From an uncultured Nocardioides sp. (GTDB lineage: Bacteria; Actinomycetota; Actinomycetes; Propionibacteriales; Nocardioidaceae): a stretch of DNA of 64,000 bases. Below are positions 58,905-64,000 of this stretch, in pieces (position 1 is the stretch's first letter; each line of letters opens with the position of its first letter). Location of the stretch: contig NZ_CANLDB010000002.1 in NCBI RefSeq assembly GCF_947489365.1, forward strand, positions 62,001 through 126,000, read 5' to 3'. The translations under genes were made by a program, and so were the position numbers. The notes beneath the pieces were generated by a model, which saw only the letters and a program-made list of their open reading frames with translations, searched no databases and was not told where the DNA came from.

Positions 58905-60601
58905 CTCGTCACGGCGCCGTGCGCCGCCGACTGCACGACCTGGGCGTACTTGCCGAGGACGCCGCGGGTGTACTTCGGCGGCTTCGGCGCCCAGCCCTCG
59001 GCGCGGGCCTCGAGCTCCTCGGCGGACACGTCGACGTCGAGGCGCCTGTTGGCGACGTCCAGGGTGATCCGGTCGCCGTCGCGGAGGAAGGCGATGGGCC
59101 CGGCGTCCACGGCCTCCGGGGCGACGTGGCCGACGCAGAGGCCCGTCGTCCCGCCGGAGAAGCGGCCGTCGGTCATGAGCAGGACGTCCTTGCCGAGCCC
59201 CGCGCCCTTGATCGCGCCGGTGATGGCGAGCATCTCGCGCATGCCGGGCCCACCCTTGGGGCCCTCGTAGCGGATGACGACGACGTCGCCGGCGACAATC
59301 GCACCCTCGGTGAGGGCGTCCATCGCGGCGCGCTCCCCGTCGAAGACCCGGGCGGTGCCGGTGAAGACGGACTCGTCGAAGCCCGCGGACTTCACGACGG
59401 CGCCCTCGGGGGCGAGGGTGCCCTGGAGGATCGTCAGGCCGCCGGTGGCGTGGATCGGGGTGTCCATGCCGCGGACGATGGTCCCGTCGAGGGCGGGGAG
59501 CTCGATGTCGGCGAGGTTCTCGGCGAGCGTCTTCCCGGTCACGGTGAGCGCGTCGCCGTGCATCAGCCCGGCGTCCAGCAGCGCCTTCATCAGCACGGGG
59601 ATTCCGCCGACGCGGTCGAAGTCGGTCCAAACGTACTTGCCGAACGGCTTCATGTCGGCGAGGTGCGGGACCTTGTCGCCGATGCGGGTGAAGTCGTCCA
59701 GGGTCAGGTCGACCTCGGCCTCGCGGGCGATGGCGAGCAGGTGGAGGACGGCGTTCGTCGAGCCGCCGATCGCCATGGCGACCGCGACGGCGTTCTCCAG
59801 CGACTTCTTGGTGATGATCTGCCGCGCGGTGATGCCGTGGCGCAGCAGGTTGACCACGGCCTCGCCGGAGCGGTGGGCGATCTTGTCGCGGCGGCGGTCC
59901 ACGGCCGGGGGCGACGCGGAGCCGGGCAGCGCCATGCCGAGCGCCTCGGCGACCGCGGCCATCGTGTTGGCGGTGTACGCGCCGCCGCAGGCACCCTCGC
60001 CCGGGCAGATGGCGCGCTCGACCTTGTCGACCTGCTCGCGGCTGATCTTGCCGGCCAGGCAGGCGCCGACGGCCTCGAAGGCGTCGATGATCGTGACGTC
60101 CTCGCCGTCGACCTTGCCGGGCAGGATGGTCCCGGCGTACAGGAAGACGCTCGCGAGGTCGAGGCGCGCGGCGGCCATGAGCATGCCGGGCAGCGACTTG
60201 TCGCAGCCGGCGAGCAGCACGGAGCCGTCGAGGCGCTCGGCCATCATCACGGTCTCGACGGAGTCCGCGATGACCTCCCGGCTGACCAGCGAGAAGTGCA
60301 TCCCCTCGTGGCCCATCGAGATGCCGTCGGAGACCGAGATGGTCCCGAACTCCATCGGGAACCCGCCCGCGGCGTGCACCCCGCTCTTCACGGCCTGCGC
60401 GAGACGCTGCAGGGACAGGTTGCAGGGGGTGATCTCGTTCCACGACGAGGCGACGCCGATCTGGGGCTTCTCCCAGTCGTCGTCGCCCATCCCCACCGCC
60501 CGGAGCATGCCCCGGGCGGCGGCCCGCTCGAGGCCGTCCGTGACGTCGCGCGAACGCGGCTTGATGTCGATCCCCGGGGTGCCGTCGGTCTGCTCAGCCA
60601 T
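58901..60601 (-). CDS. ilvD: dihydroxy-acid dehydratase
   Basis: 566 residues, IlvD/Edd family: [39 protein letters not shown] (Fe-S Cys), [16 protein letters not shown] (second Cys motif), [20 protein letters not shown] and [20 protein letters not shown]. It makes the 2-oxo acids for Ile and Val. TATCGT lies seven bases before ATG 60601 (leaderless). There is no attenuator in front of it, unlike ilvB and cimA. Confidence 0.96.
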   Translation of the reverse strand: MAEQTDGTPGIDIKPRSRDVTDGLERAAARGMLRAVGMGDDDWEKPQIGVASSWNEITPCNLSLQRLAQAVKSGVHAAGGFPMEFGTISVSDGISMGHEGMHFSLVSREVIADSVETVMMAERLDGSVLLAGCDKSLPGMLMAAARLDLASVFLYAGTILPGKVDGEDVTIIDAFEAVGACLAGKISREQVDKVERAICPGEGACGGAYTANTMAAVAEALGMALPGSASPPAVDRRRDKIAHRSGEAVVNLLRHGITARQIITKKSLENAVAVAMAIGGSTNAVLHLLAIAREAEVDLTLDDFTRIGDKVPHLADMKPFGKYVWTDFDRVGGIPVLMKALLDAGLMHGDALTVTGKTLAENLADIELPALDGTIVRGMDTPIHATGGLTILQGTLAPEGAVVKSAGFDESVFTGTARVFDGERAAMDALTEGAIVAGDVVVIRYEGPKGGPGMREMLAITGAIKGAGLGKDVLLMTDGRFSGGTTGLCVGHVAPEAVDAGPIAFLRDGDRITLDVANRRLDVDVSAEELEARAEGWAPKPPKYTRGVLGKYAQVVQSAAHGAVTS

Positions 60602-60722
60602 GCCTCGCACGATATCCCCGCGCCCGCGGCCCGGCGTACGCCTGCCCGGGCTGTGAGCCCCCTCCGGCGGCGCCTCGGGCCGACTCGGCGGGATGCCGGT
60701 CACAGCCGTACTCTCGTTGCCC

Positions 60723-61469
60723 GTGGACTGGACGCCGTACGACGCTGCTCTCTTCGACCTCGACGGCGTGGTCACGCCGACCGCCGAGGTGCACATGCGG
60801 GCCTGGGCCGAGATGTTCTCGGACTTCCTGGCCTCCTGGGACGGCGCGGGCGACACCAGCGCCTACACCGACGCCGACTACTTCGACCACGTCGACGGCA
60901 AGCCCCGCTTCGACGGGGTCCGCGACTTCCTGTCCTCGCGCGGCATCGAGCTGCCCGAGGGCGAGGACGACGCCGGAGCCGACGAGGTCAGCGTGAAGGG
61001 TCTCGGCAACCGCAAGAACGACGCGTTCAACGCCGTCGTCGAACGCGACGGCGTCACGGCGTACGACGGGTCGGTGGCGCTGCTGGACCACCTCCGCGAC
61101 GCCGGCATGCCGCTCGCGGTGGTGTCGAGCTCGGCCAACGCGCCGGCCGTCCTGCGCGCCGCGGGCCTGCTGGACCGGTTCGCGACCGTCGTCGACGGAC
61201 GCGTCGCGAAGGAGCTCGGGCTGCCGGGCAAGCCCGCGCCGGACACGTTCCACCACGCCGCGCAGGTGCTCGAGGTGCCCGACGCGAAGGCCGTCGTCCT
61301 CGAGGACGCCACCTCCGGCGTGCGCGCCGGACGGGCCGGCGACTTCGGGCTCGTCATCGGCGTCGACCGCGGCGCCGGCGCGGACGCGCTGCGCGAGGCG
61401 GGCGCCGACGTCGTCGTCTCCGACCTCGCCGAGCTGGTCGAGGGGCCCGTGCAGGGGGCAGGACGGTGA
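60723..61469 (+). CDS. beta-phosphoglucomutase-family HAD hydrolase
   Basis: 248 residues: [20 protein letters not shown] (HAD motif 1, catalytic Asp pair), [36 protein letters not shown] (motif 2), [15 protein letters not shown] (motif 3 Lys), [20 protein letters not shown] (motif 4). It isomerises beta-glucose 1-phosphate to glucose 6-phosphate in operons with GH65 phosphorylases, as here. GTG 60723 is chosen (TACTCT upstream); ATG 60693 is the alternative. Its stop overlaps the next gene by four bases. Confidence 0.9.
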   Translation: MDWTPYDAALFDLDGVVTPTAEVHMRAWAEMFSDFLASWDGAGDTSAYTDADYFDHVDGKPRFDGVRDFLSSRGIELPEGEDDAGADEVSVKGLGNRKNDAFNAVVERDGVTAYDGSVALLDHLRDAGMPLAVVSSSANAPAVLRAAGLLDRFATVVDGRVAKELGLPGKPAPDTFHHAAQVLEVPDAKAVVLEDATSGVRAGRAGDFGLVIGVDRGAGADALREAGADVVVSDLAELVEGPVQGAGR

Positions 61470-64000
61470 TCCTCCCCGACATCAGCGAGGACTCGCTGGA
61501 CCGCTCCCGCTTCCCCGTCGACGAGTGGGCCCTGCGCGAGACCGCGCACCGCTCCTCCGACCTCGGCACCACCGAGACCCTGTTCGCGGTCGGCAACGGC
61601 TACCTCGGCATGCGCGGCAACCCCGAGGAGGGCCGCGACGCCGTCCAGCACGGCACCTTCGTCAACGGCTTCCACGAGACGTGGGAGATCCACCACGCCG
61701 AGTCGGCGTTCGGCTTCGCGCGGACGGGCCAGACGCTCGTCAACATCCCCGACGCGAAGGTCATGAAGATCTACGTCGACGACGAGCCGCTCATCCTCGG
61801 CACCGCCGACCTCGAGTCGTACGAGCGCACCCTCGACCTCGCCGCCGGCCTGCTGCGCCGCAGCCTCGTCTGGCGGACGCCGTCGGGCAAGCGGGTACGG
61901 ATCGACTCCACCCGCATGGTCTCCATGACCGAGCGCCACCTCGCCGTCCTGGAGCTCGAGGTCACCATGCTCGAGGGCGACGCCCCCGTCGTCATCTCCT
62001 CGCAGGTGCTCAACCGGCAGGACGGCGAGGACGAGTACCACGTCGCCGACGCCGCGATGGGCGAGAGCCGCGACCCCCGCAAGGCGGGTCACTTCGCCGA
62101 CCGGGTGCTGGTCCCCCAGGAGCACTGGGCCACCGACAACCGGATCTTCCTCGGCTACCGCTGCCGCAACTCCGCGATGACCCTCGCGGTCTGCGCCCAC
62201 CACGAGCTCGACACCACCGACGACGTCGAGCGCGTCGTCCGCAGCGAGGACGACCTCGGCAAGATCGCCTTCCGCATCGACGCCCACGAGGGCGTGACGA
62301 CGAGGCTGACCAAGCTCGTCACCTACCACACCTCGCGCGGCGTGCCGGTCCGTGAGCTGTCCGACCGCTGCGACCGCACGCTCGACCGCGCGGTGCGGCA
62401 CGGCGCGGCGGCGTACCGCGCGGACCAGCGCGGCTGGTTCGACGACTTCTGGCGGCGCTCGGACGTCGTGGTCGAGGGGCACCCGGCGCTGCAGCAGGCG
62501 ATCCGCTTCAACCTGTTCCACCTCGCCCAGGCCGCGGCGCGCTCCGACCAGCAGGGCGTCCCGGCGAAGGGGGTGACGGGCAACGGCTACGAGGGCCACT
62601 ACTTCTGGGACACCGAGGTCTACGTCGTCCCGTTCCTCGTCTACACGATGCCGGAGATCGCGCGGAACTGCCTGCACTTCCGCTCCCGCATGCTGCCCGC
62701 CGCGCGCGACCGCGCCCACGAGCTGGCGCAGGTCGGCGCGCTCTACCCCTGGCGCACGATCAACGGCGAGGAGGCGTCGGCGTACTACGCGGCCGGCACC
62801 GCCCAGGTGCACATCGACGCCGACGTGGCCTACGCCCTGTCGAAGTACGTCGACGCGACCGGCGACACCGGCTTCCTCGTGCGCGACGGCGTCGACATCC
62901 TCGTCGAGACCGCCAGGCTGTACGCCGACCTCGGCTTCTGGCGGCACCCCGCCAACGGCGACGCGTCGAAGTACGGCGACCACCCGACATTCCACATCCA
63001 CGGCGTCACCGGGCCGGACGAGTACACGACGGTCGTCAACAACAACCTCTTCACCAACGTCATGGCCCGGTTCAACCTGGAGCGGGCGGTGCGAGCCGTC
63101 GACGAGGTCCGCGACGCGGACCCGGTCGAGCACGAGCGGATGGTCAAGCGGCTGGGCCTGCGGTGCGAGGAGGTCCAGGAGTGGCGCGAGGCCGCCGAGG
63201 CCATGTGCATCCCCTACGACGACAACCTGGGGATCCACCCGCAGGACGAGCACTTCCTCGACCGGGAGGTCTGGGACCTGTCCCGCACCCCGGCCGAGCT
63301 GCGGCCCCTGCTCCTGCACTACCACCCGCTGGTGATCTACCGGTTCCAGGTGCTGAAGCAGGCGGACGTCGTCCTCGCGCTCTTCCTGCAGGGCGACCGG
63401 TTCACCGCCGCGGAGAAGCGCGCGGACTTCGAGTACTACGACCCGATCACCACGGGCGACTCGACCCTGTCGGCGGTCGTGCAGTCCGTGATGGCCGCCG
63501 AGGTCGGCTACCACCAGCAGGCGCTGGCCTACTTCCGCAAGGCGCTGTACGTCGACCTGCTCGACCTGCACCACAACGTCGTCGACGGCATGCACGTCGC
63601 ATCGGCCGGCGGGGTGTGGAGCGCGCTGGTCTCCGGGTTTGGCGGCATGCGCGACCACGGCGGGGAGCTGCGGTTCGACCCGCGGCTGCCGGTCGACTGG
63701 CCGGGGCTGTCGTTCCCGCTGCAGTGGCACGGCAACCGCGTGCGGGTCCGGGTCGCCCAGGAGGCCATCACCTTCGTCCACGAGTCCGGCGACGGCGCGG
63801 TGACGGTCGACGTCCGTGGCGCGTCGTACGAGGTGGCGCCGGGGGCCACGGTCGAGGTGCCGCTGGAGCACCAGGGCCAGCGCATCGACGGGATGCTCGG
63901 CGACCGCCCGCTCATCGGCGGCCGCCGCGCGGACGGCTCGCGCATCACCGCCGGCGTCCCGTCGCCGTCGTACCCCGCGGACGAGGCCGAGAGCGCCGAC
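61466..64000 (+). CDS. glycoside hydrolase family 65 disaccharide phosphorylase (runs off the window)
   Basis: 845 codons are visible and no stop is reached. GH65 features: LFAVGNGYLGMRGNPEEGRD, TWEIHHAES, VPAKGVTGNGYEGHYFWDTE, YPWRTINGEEAS, FHIHGVTGPDEYTTVVNNNL with the general-acid Glu, and PITTGDSTLSAVVQSVMAAE. It phosphorolyses an alpha-linked disaccharide (trehalose, maltose or kojibiose) to beta-glucose 1-phosphate and glucose. GTGA overlap with the mutase gene supports a catabolic pair. The exact substrate cannot be told. Confidence 0.93.
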   Translation, partial: MILPDISEDSLDRSRFPVDEWALRETAHRSSDLGTTETLFAVGNGYLGMRGNPEEGRDAVQHGTFVNGFHETWEIHHAESAFGFARTGQTLVNIPDAKVMKIYVDDEPLILGTADLESYERTLDLAAGLLRRSLVWRTPSGKRVRIDSTRMVSMTERHLAVLELEVTMLEGDAPVVISSQVLNRQDGEDEYHVADAAMGESRDPRKAGHFADRVLVPQEHWATDNRIFLGYRCRNSAMTLAVCAHHELDTTDDVERVVRSEDDLGKIAFRIDAHEGVTTRLTKLVTYHTSRGVPVRELSDRCDRTLDRAVRHGAAAYRADQRGWFDDFWRRSDVVVEGHPALQQAIRFNLFHLAQAAARSDQQGVPAKGVTGNGYEGHYFWDTEVYVVPFLVYTMPEIARNCLHFRSRMLPAARDRAHELAQVGALYPWRTINGEEASAYYAAGTAQVHIDADVAYALSKYVDATGDTGFLVRDGVDILVETARLYADLGFWRHPANGDASKYGDHPTFHIHGVTGPDEYTTVVNNNLFTNVMARFNLERAVRAVDEVRDADPVEHERMVKRLGLRCEEVQEWREAAEAMCIPYDDNLGIHPQDEHFLDREVWDLSRTPAELRPLLLHYHPLVIYRFQVLKQADVVLALFLQGDRFTAAEKRADFEYYDPITTGDSTLSAVVQSVMAAEVGYHQQALAYFRKALYVDLLDLHHNVVDGMHVASAGGVWSALVSGFGGMRDHGGELRFDPRLPVDWPGLSFPLQWHGNRVRVRVAQEAITFVHESGDGAVTVDVRGASYEVAPGATVEVPLEHQGQRIDGMLGDRPLIGGRRADGSRITAGVPSPSYPADEAESAD

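Noticed and set aside
57624..60443. Single 939-residue frame joining the MFS transporter and sequence antisense-frame to ilvD
   Set aside because: The first ~510 residues are an out-of-frame reading of ilvD rich in Arg; only the C-terminal part is the transporter.

Overview
The window is very GC-rich (about 70 percent or more), uses many GTG starts, packs genes with 4-base stop/start overlaps, and carries actinobacterial hallmarks: a desferrioxamine-type siderophore operon, IdeR/DtxR boxes, a BioQ box in front of bioYMN, efeUOB, and numerous apparently leaderless promoters (TANNNT followed 6-8 nt later by ATG/GTG). A Nocardioides-like member of the Nocardioidaceae is the most likely source; this is inference from content, not a database match.

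Layout. 1-1729: alkylation repair (start of ogt, then an AdaA-AlkA fusion). 1838-8615: a small integrative element of about 6.7 kb bounded by a perfect 46-bp duplication of the 3' half of tRNA-Glu. It holds a tyrosine integrase with a frameshifted N-terminus, a divergent XRE regulator / Xis pair, a Rep-like protein, a tightly overlapping run of small genes including a TerS-like HTH protein, and at its far end an oppositely oriented cargo gene of possible defence type plus a tiny zinc-ribbon protein. The order resembles a phage-inducible island (phage satellite). 8572-12712: tRNA-Glu, tRNA-Gln, a CPBP protease, gltX, an FAH-family hydrolase and a lipoprotein. 13100-15386: a conserved protein and an MHS-type transporter. 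15451-20606: IdeR-box-controlled desABCD. 20707-23271: BioQ-like repressor divergent from the bioYMN biotin ECF transporter. 23458-26332: small enzymes including an aac(2')-I-type acetyltransferase and a TetR/FMN-reductase divergent pair.

26430-36867: cimA with a leader-peptide attenuator, a Ser/Thr kinase, a block of DUF proteins, ilvE and leuB, then a Val/Leu/Ile-rich leader peptide. 36977-41388: a methyltransferase, a 123-bp-period repeat array and efeUOB with a second IdeR box. 41469-46509: lipoprotein, ABC-F ATPase, SnoaL and RibD-C proteins, and an AbiEi/DUF559-like gene bracketed by two near-identical palindromes. 46579-50240: ilvBNC with its own leader-peptide attenuator. 50263-57562: VOC and GNAT proteins, a photolyase-like protein whose domains look circularly permuted, kynureninase and others. 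57624-64000: MFS transporter and ilvD, then a beta-phosphoglucomutase-like HAD enzyme coupled to a GH65 disaccharide phosphorylase that runs off the window.

Functional threads: (1) branched-chain amino acid synthesis is spread over five loci (cimA, ilvE/leuB, ilvBNC, ilvD), three of them preceded by short leader peptides rich in the regulating residues; (2) two IdeR-type operons handle iron (siderophore synthesis and EfeUOB uptake); (3) biotin uptake is under a BioQ-type switch; (4) intergenic space is dominated by dispersed repeats, including three arrays of exactly three units on a 32-bp period, some of which supply the C-terminal codons of neighbouring genes. The satellite-like element is the best candidate for an undescribed system.
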